NCBI RefSeq assembly: GCF_913777145.1
Contig: NZ_CAJYPS010000023.1
Coordinates: forward strand, 286,912 to 350,911
Direction of reading: 5' to 3'
Length of the DNA: 64,000 bases
Origin: an uncultured Roseateles sp.
Lineage (GTDB): Bacteria > Pseudomonadota > Gammaproteobacteria > Burkholderiales > Burkholderiaceae_C
Position numbers and translations under genes: made by a program. The stretch's first letter is position 1, and each line of letters opens with the position of its first letter. The notes beneath the pieces are model-generated. The model did no database searches, was not told where the DNA came from, and saw only the letters and a program-made list of their open reading frames with translations. Below are positions 34,097-42,410 of the stretch, in pieces.

Positions 34097-34112
34097 TGGA
34101 ACCGCGTTTCAA
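34097..34112 (+). promoter_or_regulatory. KdgR-like box before kduI
   Basis: TGGAACCGCGTTTCAA is an imperfect palindrome (GAAcCGCGtTTC core) 31 bases before the kduI start. Half-sites match the kdgK box, but the spacing is one base shorter, so the exact register is uncertain. Confidence 0.5.
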
Positions 34113-34143
34113 CTTTCCCACAACACGACGTCCAGGAGACACC

Positions 34144-34980
34144 ATGGAAATCCGCCAACCCATACACAGCGACCACGCCCGCACGCTAGACACCACGGGC
34201 CTGCGCCAGCAGTTCCTCGTCGAGACGATGTTCAAGCCGGACGAGGCCACCCTCACCTACAGCCAGATCGACCGCATCATCGTCGGCGGCATCCAGCCCG
34301 TGACCCAGGCGGTGCGCTTTTCGCCCGAGCTGGGCCGGCACACCGGCACCGACTTCTTCCTGCAGCGCCGTGAGCTGGGCCTGATCAACATCGGCGGCGC
34401 CGCCCGCGTGACGGTGGACGGCCAGGTCTACGACATCGCGCCGCGCGAGGCGCTCTATGTGGGCCAGGGCGCGAAGGAGATCGTGTTCGAGAGCGTGGAC
34501 CCGCAGCAGCCGGCCAAGCTCTACTTCAACAGCGCCCCGGCCCACACCAGCTATCCCACGCGCAAGATCACCCAGGCCCAGGCCAGCCCCGAGACGCTGG
34601 GCAGCGCCGAAACCAGCAACCGCCGCACCATCTACAAATACCTGGTGCCCGACGTGCTGCCCACCTGCCAGCTGCTGATGGGCCTGACCCAGCTGGAGCC
34701 CGGCTCGCTGTGGAACACCATGCCCTGCCACACGCATGCAAGGCGCATGGAGGTCTACTTCTACTTCGACATGAGCGAGCAGGCGGTGGTCTTCCACATG
34801 CTGGGCGAGCCCACCGAGACCCGTCATCTGGTGGTGCGCAACGAGCAGGCCGTGATCAGCCCCAGCTGGAGCATCCATTCCGGCGTGGGCACCCAGGCCT
34901 ACACCTTCATCTGGGGCATGGTGGGCGAGAACCAGGTCTTCAAGGACATGGACCACGTGCCCATGACCACGCTGCGCTGA
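34144..34980 (+). CDS. kduI: 5-dehydro-4-deoxy-D-glucuronate isomerase (KduI)
   Basis: A 278-residue cupin-fold isomerase of full family length. It converts 5-keto-4-deoxyuronate, released by lyases from oligogalacturonides, to 2,5-diketo-3-deoxygluconate. Recognisable blocks are [54 protein letters not shown] and the metal-binding [20 protein letters not shown] 34144 is preceded by CCAGGAGACACC, a good ribosome-binding site. It opens the rightward pectin operon that runs to about 43.7 kb and is probably KdgR-controlled. Confidence 0.97.
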   Translation: MEIRQPIHSDHARTLDTTGLRQQFLVETMFKPDEATLTYSQIDRIIVGGIQPVTQAVRFSPELGRHTGTDFFLQRRELGLINIGGAARVTVDGQVYDIAPREALYVGQGAKEIVFESVDPQQPAKLYFNSAPAHTSYPTRKITQAQASPETLGSAETSNRRTIYKYLVPDVLPTCQLLMGLTQLEPGSLWNTMPCHTHARRMEVYFYFDMSEQAVVFHMLGEPTETRHLVVRNEQAVISPSWSIHSGVGTQAYTFIWGMVGENQVFKDMDHVPMTTLR

Positions 34981-34992
34981 AGGACGGCCGCC

Positions 34993-35754
34993 ATGATCCT
35001 GGACAACTTCCATCTGGCCGGCAAGACGGCCATCGTGACGGGCTGCAACACCGGCCTGGGCCAGGGCATGGCGACCGCCCTGGCCCAGGCGGGGGCGGAT
35101 ATCGTCGGCATCAATGTGTCGGACCCGACCGAGACCCGCAGCGCGGTCGAGGCCCACGGCCGCCGCTTCCTGGACCTGCGCGCCAACCTGGCCGACGTGG
35201 GCTGCATTCCCGACCTGGTGGCCCAGGCCCGGGCGCTGAACGGCGGCGTGCACATCCTGGTCAACAACGCCGGCATCATCCGCCGCGAGGACGCGATCAA
35301 GTTCTCCGAGGCCGACTGGGACGATGTCATCGACCTCAACCTCAAGTCGGTGTTCTTTCTGTCCCAGGCCGTGGCCAAGCTCTACATGGCCCAGGGCAGC
35401 GGCGGCAAGATCATCAACATCGCGTCCATGCTGAGCTTCCAGGGCGGCATACGCGTGCCCTCCTACACCGCCAGCAAGAGCGGCGTGATGGGCATCACGC
35501 GCCTGATGGCCAACGAATGGGCCCAGCACCGCATCAATGTGAACGCGATCGCGCCGGGCTATATGGCCACCAACAACACCGCCCAGCTGCGCGCCGACGA
35601 GCACCGCAATGCGGCCATCCTGGAGCGCATCCCGGCCGGCCGCTGGGGCACGCCGCAGGACCTGGCCGGCCCGGTGGTGTTCCTGTCGTCCGCCGCCTCC
35701 GACTATGTGAACGGCTACACCATCGCGGTCGACGGGGGCTGGCTGGCAAGGTAA
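34993..35754 (+). CDS. kduD: 2-dehydro-3-deoxy-D-gluconate 5-dehydrogenase (KduD)
   Basis: A 253-residue short-chain dehydrogenase that reduces 2,5-diketo-3-deoxygluconate to KDG with NAD(P)H, the step between KduI and KdgK. The nucleotide site (TGCNTGLGQG), LVNNAGIIRREDA, the catalytic serine at NIASM and the YTASK pair are all present, and the KduD-specific FQGGIRVPSY follows the serine. It starts 12 bases after kduI, the usual kduI-kduD arrangement. Confidence 0.95.
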   Translation: MILDNFHLAGKTAIVTGCNTGLGQGMATALAQAGADIVGINVSDPTETRSAVEAHGRRFLDLRANLADVGCIPDLVAQARALNGGVHILVNNAGIIRREDAIKFSEADWDDVIDLNLKSVFFLSQAVAKLYMAQGSGGKIINIASMLSFQGGIRVPSYTASKSGVMGITRLMANEWAQHRINVNAIAPGYMATNNTAQLRADEHRNAAILERIPAGRWGTPQDLAGPVVFLSSAASDYVNGYTIAVDGGWLAR

Positions 35755-35756
35755 GG

Positions 35757-35836
35757 CTCACCCCCTACGCGCTGACGCGCGCCCCTTTCGAGGGGGCGAA
35801 GCCAGCGGCCCGGCCCGGCCGGTTCCGCGGCTTCAC
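35757..35836. repeat. Possible dispersed intergenic hairpin repeat
   Basis: The 144-base gap between kduD and togM begins with a GC-rich block containing the stem CGCCCC (35780-35785) / GGGGCG (35793-35798) around TTTCGAG, then GGCCCGGCCCGGCCGGTTCC. From memory, blocks of this style (CCCCCTACGCGCT...) recur between genes in Rubrivivax/Comamonadaceae-type genomes. Only one copy is seen here, so the repeat status is unproven. The hairpin lacks a T run. Confidence 0.35.
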
Positions 35837-35898
35837 TGGATGATCCGCCGGCTGACGCGGCGGACTCATAAAAATCACCGACGGAGACACGGTGAGCT

Positions 35899-36783
35899 AT
35901 GTACGAGAACAAAAGACTAGGCTTTCTCTTTGTGCTGCCCTTCGTGCTGGGCGTGCTGCTGTTCAAGCTCTTCCCCTTCGTGATGAGCTTTGCGCTGAGC
36001 TTCACGCAGTACGACCTGATCGATCCGCCCGAGTGGGTGGGGCTGCGCAACTACCAGGAGATGCTGAGCAGCGACCCGCTGTTCACCAAGTCCCTGGGCG
36101 TCACGCTGACCTTCGCGCTGCTGGCCGTGCCGCTGCGCGTGGGCTTCGCGCTGGTCGTGGCCCAGGTGCTGAACTTCCGCCTCAAGGGCATCAACGCGTT
36201 TCGCGCGGCCTTCTACATCCCGTCCATCCTGGGCGGCTCCATCGCGGTCGCGGTGCTGTGGCGCTTCCTGTTCGCGAAGAACGGCCTGGTCAACATCCTG
36301 CTGGGCAAGCTGGGGCTGGATCCCATCCCCTGGCTGGCCGACGAGCACTACTCGATGTGGACCATCGTGCTGCTGTTCACCTGGCAGTTCGGCTCGGCCT
36401 GCGTGATCTTCCTGGCCGCGCTGCAAAACGTGCCCAAGTCGCTCTATGAGGCCGCCGAGATAGACGGCGCCAGCACGAATCAGCAGTTCTGGAAGATCAC
36501 CGTGCCGCTGATCACGCCGGTCATCTTCTTCAACCTCATCATGCAGATGGTGCATGCCTTCCAGGAGTTCAACGGCCCCTACCTGATCACCGAGGGCGGC
36601 CCGCTGCACTCCACCTATGTGCTGGCGCTCTACATCTACGACCAGAGCTTCCGCTTCTTCAACCTGGGCTATGGCGCCGCGCTCAGCTGGGTGCTGTTCG
36701 CGCTGGTGGCAGGTCTTGCGGCGATCTCCTTCTGGAGCAGCAAGTACTGGGTGTTCTACGCCGGCGAGAAAGACAAGAAATGA
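35899..36783 (+). CDS. togM: Oligogalacturonide ABC transporter permease (TogM-like)
   Basis: A 294-residue inner-membrane permease of the carbohydrate-uptake MalF/UgpA class with six predicted helices. The cytoplasmic EAA loop is LYEAAEIDGASTNQQFWKITVPLITP, which docks to the ATPase. Context (kduID upstream, oligogalacturonate lyase downstream) points to unsaturated oligogalacturonides as substrate, as for TogMNAB of Dickeya; this is inference. The stop overlaps the start of the second permease (ATGA). Confidence 0.88.
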   Translation: MYENKRLGFLFVLPFVLGVLLFKLFPFVMSFALSFTQYDLIDPPEWVGLRNYQEMLSSDPLFTKSLGVTLTFALLAVPLRVGFALVVAQVLNFRLKGINAFRAAFYIPSILGGSIAVAVLWRFLFAKNGLVNILLGKLGLDPIPWLADEHYSMWTIVLLFTWQFGSACVIFLAALQNVPKSLYEAAEIDGASTNQQFWKITVPLITPVIFFNLIMQMVHAFQEFNGPYLITEGGPLHSTYVLALYIYDQSFRFFNLGYGAALSWVLFALVAGLAAISFWSSKYWVFYAGEKDKK

Positions 36784-37652
36784 GCGCGCCCGTTGAGATG
36801 CAAGAACGCGCCGTCGGCGACGACGGCAAGACGCCCTGGCTGCGCTACCTGATGCTGGGCGCCACGGCGCTGGTGATGCTCTACCCGCTGCTGTGGCTGG
36901 TGGGCGCGTCCTTCAAGAGCAACAGCGAGATCTTCGCCTCAGCCGGCTTCTGGCCCAGCCGCTTCTCGTTCGAGGCCTACGAGAAAGGCTGGAAGACCAG
37001 CACCGAATACACCTTCGCCACCTACTTCCTGAACAGCTTCCTGATCACCATCCCGCGCATCATCGTGACGGTGATCTCCTGCGTGCTGGTGGCCTACGCG
37101 TTCGCGCGCTTCGAGTTCTGGGGCAAGAAGACGCTGTTCAGCATCATGGTGGGCACCATGATGCTGCCGCTGATCGTGCTGCGGCTGCCGCAGTACCTGG
37201 TGTTCCGCGAGCTGGGCTGGCTGGACAGCTATCTGCCGCTGATCGTGCCCTCGGCCTTCGCGACCGACACCTTCTTCGTGTTCATGCTGGTGCAGTTCCT
37301 GCGCGGCATCCCGCGCGACATGGAGGAGGCCGCACTGATCGACGGCTGCAATGCGCTGCAGCTGCTCTGGCACATCATCGTGCCGCTGCTCAAGCCGGCC
37401 ATCATCAGCGTGGTGGTGTTCCAGTTCATCTGGACCATGAACGACTTCATGGGCCCACTGATCTACCTGTCCTCGGTGGAGAACTACCCCGTCAGCCTCG
37501 CACTCAAGATGAGCATAGGCGCGACCGAGGAGGTCGAGTGGTCCAACGTCATCGCGATCTCGGTGGTCGCGCTGATCCCGTCCGTCGCGGTGTTCTTCGC
37601 GGCGCAAAAGCACTTCATCGAAGGCGCCACGTCCAGTGGCGTCAAGGGCTGA
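36780..37652 (+). CDS. togN: Oligogalacturonide ABC transporter permease (TogN-like)
   Basis: A 290-residue MalG/UgpE-class permease with six predicted helices and the EAA loop MEEAALIDGCNALQLLWHIIVPLLKP. It pairs with the TogM-like protein in the inner membrane. ATG 36780 lies in the overlap with the preceding stop. The ATPase gene follows three bases later. Substrate assignment rests on the operon. Confidence 0.88.
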   Translation: MSAPVEMQERAVGDDGKTPWLRYLMLGATALVMLYPLLWLVGASFKSNSEIFASAGFWPSRFSFEAYEKGWKTSTEYTFATYFLNSFLITIPRIIVTVISCVLVAYAFARFEFWGKKTLFSIMVGTMMLPLIVLRLPQYLVFRELGWLDSYLPLIVPSAFATDTFFVFMLVQFLRGIPRDMEEAALIDGCNALQLLWHIIVPLLKPAIISVVVFQFIWTMNDFMGPLIYLSSVENYPVSLALKMSIGATEEVEWSNVIAISVVALIPSVAVFFAAQKHFIEGATSSGVKG

Positions 37653-37655
37653 GTC

Positions 37656-38762
37656 ATGTCTGCGGTTTCCCTGCGCAAGGTCGAGAAGACCTATCCCAAC
37701 GGTTTCAAGGCCGTGCACGGCGTCGACCTCGACGTGCGTGACGGCGAGTTCATGGTCTTCGTCGGCCCCTCGGGCTGCGCCAAGTCCACGCTGCTGCGCA
37801 TGGTCGCCGGCCTGGAGTCCATCAGCGGCGGCGAGCTGCACATCGGCGGCCGCCAGGTCAACGACCTGCCCCCGAAGGCGCGCGGCATCGCGATGGTGTT
37901 CCAGAACTACGCGCTCTACCCGCACATGACGGTCTACGACAACCTGGCCTTCGGCCTCAAGCTGGCCAAGACCGGCAAGGCCGAGCTGGACCAGCGCGTG
38001 CGCCACGCGGCACAGCTGCTGGAGATGGAGCACCTGCTGGAGCGCTACCCCAAGCAGCTCAGCGGTGGCCAGGCCCAGCGCGTGGCCGTCGGCCGGGCCA
38101 TCGTGAAGAAGCCCGAGGTTTTCCTGTTCGACGAGCCACTGTCCAACCTCGACGCCAAGCTGCGCGCCGCGATGCGCGTGCGCCTGACCGAGCTCCACCG
38201 CTCGCTGCGCGACGCCGGCCAGCCGGCCACCACCATCTACGTGACCCACGACCAGACCGAGGCCATGACCATGGGCGAGCGCATCTGCGTGCTCAAGGCC
38301 GGCGTCATCCAGCAGGTGGACACACCCACCGCGCTGTACGACCGCCCGGCTAATGCCTTTGTCGCCAGCTTCATAGGCTCGCCGGAGATGAACATCGTGA
38401 AGGCCCAGCGCCAGGGTGACGCGGTGATGCTGGGCGGCGTGCAGCTGGCGCTGCCTGCCGGCCGCTTCCAGCCCGGCGCTGACGGCCCGGTGCAGCTCGG
38501 CCTGCGGCCCGAGCACATCACGCTGGCGCCCAAGCCGGGCAGCGTCGCGGTGCAGGCCACGCTGAAGTTCTGCGAGAACATGGGGGCCGAGGTGTTCACC
38601 TATGTGGATGTCGGCGGCGTGGCCTTCAGCGCGCGCCTGCCGGCCGAGGACGGCTGCGCGCTGACCCGCCTGCCGCGCGGCACGGCGCTGACGCTGCACT
38701 TCCAGATGGCCCAAGCCCACCTCTTCGTGGCCGACGACCACGGCGCGAGTCTGCTGGCATGA
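37656..38762 (+). CDS. togA: Oligogalacturonide ABC transporter ATPase (TogA-like)
   Basis: A 368-residue UgpC/MalK-type ATPase that powers the importer. It shows Walker A GPSGCAKSTLLR, in which the usual GCGKS glycine is alanine, the Q-loop MVFQNYALYPHMTV, signature LSGGQAQRVAVGRAI, Walker B VFLFDEPLSNLD, and the H-loop YVTHDQTEA. The C-terminal ~120 residues (from SFIGSPEMN) form the regulatory TOBE region. It overlaps the next gene by ATGA. Confidence 0.92.
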   Translation: MSAVSLRKVEKTYPNGFKAVHGVDLDVRDGEFMVFVGPSGCAKSTLLRMVAGLESISGGELHIGGRQVNDLPPKARGIAMVFQNYALYPHMTVYDNLAFGLKLAKTGKAELDQRVRHAAQLLEMEHLLERYPKQLSGGQAQRVAVGRAIVKKPEVFLFDEPLSNLDAKLRAAMRVRLTELHRSLRDAGQPATTIYVTHDQTEAMTMGERICVLKAGVIQQVDTPTALYDRPANAFVASFIGSPEMNIVKAQRQGDAVMLGGVQLALPAGRFQPGADGPVQLGLRPEHITLAPKPGSVAVQATLKFCENMGAEVFTYVDVGGVAFSARLPAEDGCALTRLPRGTALTLHFQMAQAHLFVADDHGASLLA

Positions 38763-40102
38763 ACAAGCCCGCCTCGCCCACCCCGCCCTCGCTCGACGAG
38801 GCGCCCGCCGCCGCGGGCGGTCTGAGCCGCCGCGGCTTCATCGCCGGCGCCGGCGCGCTGGCTGCGCCCTGGGTCCATGCCGAGTCCCGGCCGCTGCGCT
38901 TCGCCTGGTGGGGCGGCGCGGCCCGCCACCAGGCGACGCTGGCCGCGATACGCGTGTTCGAACAACGCCAGGGCATCAAGGTCAAGGCCGAGTACATGGG
39001 CTTCGGCGGCTACCTGGAGCGGCTCACCACGCAGATCGCCGGCCGCTCAGAGCCCGACCTGATGCAGATCAACTGGGCCTGGCTGGCCATGTTCAGCAAG
39101 CGCGGCAATGGCTTCGTGGACCTGAACACCCAGGCCCGGGAACTGGCACTGGACCAGTTCAGCGAGGACGACCTCGCCTACGGTCGCGCGGCCGGCAAGC
39201 TCAATGCACTGCCCGCCTCGTTCACCGCACGGGTCTTCCTGTGGAACGAGAGCGCCTTCCAGCGCGCCGGCCTGCCGCTGCCGCAGACCTGGGACGAACT
39301 GTTCGCCGCCGGGGCCGCGTTCCGCTCGCGCCTGGGCGACGGCGCCTTTCCGCTGGACGGCGAGCTCTACGACATGATCCTGCTGTCGCAGAGCTTCATC
39401 CAGCAAAAGCACGGCACGCCCTTCGTGGACCCGGACACGCGCCGCATCGCGATGAGCGTGTCCACCGCCCACGACTGGGTGCGCACCTACCGCCGCCTGG
39501 TGGACACCCATGTGGCCACGCCGCTGCCGCTGCGCGCCTCGCTGGGCGGCGCCGAAAAGCCCACCGAGCAGCAGCCCGACTGGGTGGCCGGCCGCTGGGC
39601 GGGCAACTACACCTGGGACTCGGTGATCGGCCTGCGCGCATCCACGCTGCCCAAGAGCGAGAAGCTGGCGCTGGGTGACTTCCCGCTGCTGCCGGGCAGC
39701 ACGGACAGCGGCCTGTTCGGCCGCCCCTCGGTGATGTTCGCGCTGGGCCGCAACGGCCGCCAGCCCGAGCTGGCCGCGCGGCTGCTGAACTTCCTGCTGA
39801 CCGACCCCGAGGCCGCCCGCATCCTCGGGCGCACCCGCGGCCTGCCCAGCGCCCGCGGCTCGCTGGCCGTGCTGCAGAGCACCGGCACGCTGCCACCGCT
39901 GGAGCTGGCCGCGCACGACCAGATCCAGGCCCAGCGCGAGGCCGGCCGCCTGCGGCGCCCGGCGCCGCTGTTCGAGCACGCCCGCTTCCAGAAATTCATG
40001 CGCGAGGTCTTCGAGACCGTCGCCTACGGCAAGACCACCGACGCGGAAGCCGCGCGTCGCCTGGTCGACGAAGGCAACGCGCTGCTGCAACGCATCCAGT
40101 AA
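38759..40102 (+). CDS. togB: Oligogalacturonide-binding periplasmic protein (TogB-like)
   Basis: A 447-residue family 1 extracellular solute-binding protein. The leader has a twin-arginine-type motif (LSRRGFIAGAGALAAPWVHA). The mature start LRFAWWGGAARHQATLAAIRVFE and RLTTQIAGRSEPDLMQINWAWL are typical of sugar-oligomer binding proteins. It presents imported oligogalacturonides to TogMN. Its start overlaps the ATPase stop; oligogalacturonate lyase follows eight bases after its stop. Confidence 0.9.
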   Translation: MNKPASPTPPSLDEAPAAAGGLSRRGFIAGAGALAAPWVHAESRPLRFAWWGGAARHQATLAAIRVFEQRQGIKVKAEYMGFGGYLERLTTQIAGRSEPDLMQINWAWLAMFSKRGNGFVDLNTQARELALDQFSEDDLAYGRAAGKLNALPASFTARVFLWNESAFQRAGLPLPQTWDELFAAGAAFRSRLGDGAFPLDGELYDMILLSQSFIQQKHGTPFVDPDTRRIAMSVSTAHDWVRTYRRLVDTHVATPLPLRASLGGAEKPTEQQPDWVAGRWAGNYTWDSVIGLRASTLPKSEKLALGDFPLLPGSTDSGLFGRPSVMFALGRNGRQPELAARLLNFLLTDPEAARILGRTRGLPSARGSLAVLQSTGTLPPLELAAHDQIQAQREAGRLRRPAPLFEHARFQKFMREVFETVAYGKTTDAEAARRLVDEGNALLQRIQ

Positions 40103-40110
40103 GGCAAGCC

Positions 40111-41268
40111 ATGAAGGCCACCGAACGACAGTTCCAGTTCGTCACCCACGAGGACCGCGACACCGGCGCCCGCGTGACCCGGCTCACGCCGCTGAGCCAC
40201 ACCTGCCACCGCAACTACTTCTATCAGAAGTGCTTCACGAACGACGGCAGCAAGCTGCTGTTCGCCGGCGAGTTTGGGCCCCAGCCCAGCCCGAACTGGA
40301 ACTACCACCTGCTGGACCTGCAGACCCAGACCGCGGTGCAACTCACCGAGGGCGCCCGCGAGAACAGCTTCGGCGGCTTCCTGAGCCCCGACGACCGCTT
40401 GCTGTACTTCGTGCGCGGCGACCGCCAGCTCATACGACTGGAACTCGCCACGCTGAAGGAAGAGGTGGCCTACGTCGTGCCCGAGGGCTGGGTGGGCTAT
40501 GGCACCTGGGTCAGCAACAGCAGTTGCACCAAGATGGTCGGCATCGAGATCGCCGCCGAGGACTGGTTCCCGCTGAACACCTGGCAGCGCTTCAACGAGA
40601 TGTTCCACAAGAAGCCGCTGTGCCGGCTGTTCAGCGTGGACCTGGCCACGGGTGCGCGCACGGTCATCCTGGAGCAGCGCGGCTGGCTGGGCCACCCGCA
40701 GTACCGGCCCTTCGACGACCACACGGTGGCCTACTGCCACGAGGGCCCGCACGATCTGATCGACGCGCGCATGTGGTTCATCAACGAAGACGGCACGAAC
40801 CGCCGCTGCGGCAAGGCGCATGACAAGGGCGAGAGCTGCACCCACGAGTTCTGGGTGCCGGACGGCAGCGCGATGATCTACGTCAGCTACCGCCACGATT
40901 CGCCGGAGCGCTGGATCTGCCGCCTGGACCCGGTCACGCTGCAGAACCGCGTGCTGATGAGCATGCCGCCCTGCTCCCACCTGATGAGCAACCACGACGG
41001 CTCGCTGATCGTCGGTGACGGCTGCGGCAAGGCCAGCGGCGATGCGTCCGCCAGCAACGAGATGCTGACCGGCGACCCCTATCTGCATCTGTTCGACCTC
41101 AGAGACGGCACGCACCGGCCCATTGCCCGCCACGACAGCAGCTGGGGCGTCTACAAGGACAGCCGCCAGGTCACCCACCCCCACCCCAGCTTCACGCCCG
41201 ACGAGAAGCAGGTGCTCTACAGCTGCGACGCCGAAGGCGAACCGGCGCTCTACCTGGCCACGCTTTGA
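40111..41268 (+). CDS. ogl: Oligogalacturonate lyase (PL22)
   Basis: A 385-residue cytoplasmic lyase with no signal peptide. It splits short, mostly unsaturated, galacturonate oligomers into 5-keto-4-deoxyuronate, the KduI substrate. The sequence shows the seven-bladed propeller pattern of family PL22: TRLTPLSHTCHRNYFYQKCFTNDGSKLLFAGE, NSFGGFLSPDDRLLYFVRG, HPQYRPFDDHTVAYCHEGPHD, CTHEFWVPDGSAMIYVSY with conserved histidines likely binding manganese. It follows the importer genes; its last bases overlap a TTG start of the next gene. Confidence 0.95.
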   Translation: MKATERQFQFVTHEDRDTGARVTRLTPLSHTCHRNYFYQKCFTNDGSKLLFAGEFGPQPSPNWNYHLLDLQTQTAVQLTEGARENSFGGFLSPDDRLLYFVRGDRQLIRLELATLKEEVAYVVPEGWVGYGTWVSNSSCTKMVGIEIAAEDWFPLNTWQRFNEMFHKKPLCRLFSVDLATGARTVILEQRGWLGHPQYRPFDDHTVAYCHEGPHDLIDARMWFINEDGTNRRCGKAHDKGESCTHEFWVPDGSAMIYVSYRHDSPERWICRLDPVTLQNRVLMSMPPCSHLMSNHDGSLIVGDGCGKASGDASASNEMLTGDPYLHLFDLRDGTHRPIARHDSSWGVYKDSRQVTHPHPSFTPDEKQVLYSCDAEGEPALYLATL

Positions 41269-42410
41269 GCCCACGCCTGGCCGGCCCGCTGATGGCCCTG
41301 CTGCTGACGGCCGCGCCCGCCTGGGGCACGACCCGGCCCCAGCTCGCCGACGCCCAGGCCGCCCACCACACCGAGGCCACCTACCTGGGCGACTGGCAGC
41401 CGTTGTCGGCGCAAGACCTGGCCCGGCTGGCGCAACAGGCACCGGACTTTGTCGTGCGGCCGGGCGAGTCCGTGCAGGCCGCGGTGGACCGCGTGCCCGC
41501 CGCCGGCAGCGGCCCGGCCGGCAAGCGCTGGCTGATACGCCTGGCTCCCGGCCTCTACCGCGGGCCTCTGTGCCTGCAAGACAAGGCGCCGCTGGCGCTG
41601 CTGGGTGAGCCAGGCCGGCCCGAGGCCGTGCGCCTGGTGGACGGCCGCTACAACGCGCAGCCCCTGCCGCCCGGCCGGCCCGCCCACCCCTGCCTGCCAG
41701 CCAGCGTCGGCGCCGCCACCCACGGCACGGCCGGCAGCAGCAGCGTGATCGTGGACACGCAAGACATGGTGCTGGCCCACCTCAGCATCGTCAACGACGC
41801 GCTGGACGGCGTGCGCGCCGGCCAGGGCTATCCGGCCGGCGCGGGCGAGACCGGCGGCGCCCAGGCGGTGGCACTGACGCTGGCCGGCGACCGCCTGCTG
41901 CTGCACGAGGTGCAGCTGTGGGGCCACCAGGACACGCTGTACGCACGCCGCGGCCACACGCCCGGCCCGGCCCGGCAGCTGCTGCGCGACAGCCTGGTCG
42001 CCGGCGATGTGGACTATGTGTTTGGCGACGCGACGCTGGTCATCCGCCACAGCACGCTGCTGGCTCGCGCGGGCCGACGCGCCCCCGGCGAAGGCAGCAT
42101 CACGCTGGCGCCCAGCACCGCGGCGGGCCAGGGTCAGGGCTTGCTCGTGACCCACAGCCGCTGGCTGGCCGAGCCCGGCGTGCCGCCCGCCAGCGTCGCG
42201 CTGGGGCGGGCCTGGGACGCCGGCGTCAAGCCCGGCAGCTGGCAGGCCGGCACCAGCCCCAACGGCCTGGCCGTGGTGCGCGACTGCGAGCTGGGCGCCC
42301 ACCTCAAGGCCTGGGGCGCCAGCACGGCGCGCCGCCCCTTCGCCGCCGACGGCGAGGCGGCCAACCGCCTGTTCGAGTACCGCAACACCGGCCCTGGAGC
42401 CCTGCGATGA
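41265..42410 (+). CDS. Exported pectin methylesterase (CE8)
   Basis: A 381-residue pectinesterase whose TTG start overlaps the preceding stop (TTGA). The N terminus (GPLMALLLTAAPAWG) is a signal peptide. CE8 motifs are clear: GHQDTL (220-225), GDVDYVFG (247-254, Asp250 probable nucleophile) and LGRAWD (313-318) for the arginine loop. Relatives with this short N terminus act in the periplasm or outer membrane on methylated oligomers, so it may finish demethylation after uptake through the TonB receptor. Location is inference. It overlaps the pectate lyase gene by ATGA. Confidence 0.9.
   Translation: MSPRLAGPLMALLLTAAPAWGTTRPQLADAQAAHHTEATYLGDWQPLSAQDLARLAQQAPDFVVRPGESVQAAVDRVPAAGSGPAGKRWLIRLAPGLYRGPLCLQDKAPLALLGEPGRPEAVRLVDGRYNAQPLPPGRPAHPCLPASVGAATHGTAGSSSVIVDTQDMVLAHLSIVNDALDGVRAGQGYPAGAGETGGAQAVALTLAGDRLLLHEVQLWGHQDTLYARRGHTPGPARQLLRDSLVAGDVDYVFGDATLVIRHSTLLARAGRRAPGEGSITLAPSTAAGQGQGLLVTHSRWLAEPGVPPASVALGRAWDAGVKPGSWQAGTSPNGLAVVRDCELGAHLKAWGASTARRPFAADGEAANRLFEYRNTGPGALR

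Larger units (their letters stand above)
33636..34143. promoter_or_regulatory. 508-base divergent control region between the TonB receptor and kduI
   Basis: No credible gene is seen here. The half nearest the receptor gene is GC-rich; a more AT-rich patch near 34008-34060 holds a KdgR-like pseudo-palindrome (34019-34033) within inverted TCAATT/AATTGA hexamers (34011-34016, 34036-34041). A second box lies at 34097-34112, close to kduI. A single TGTGA half-site occurs at 33926-33930. The long receptor leader could include an untranslated RNA element, but none is recognised. Confidence 0.6.
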
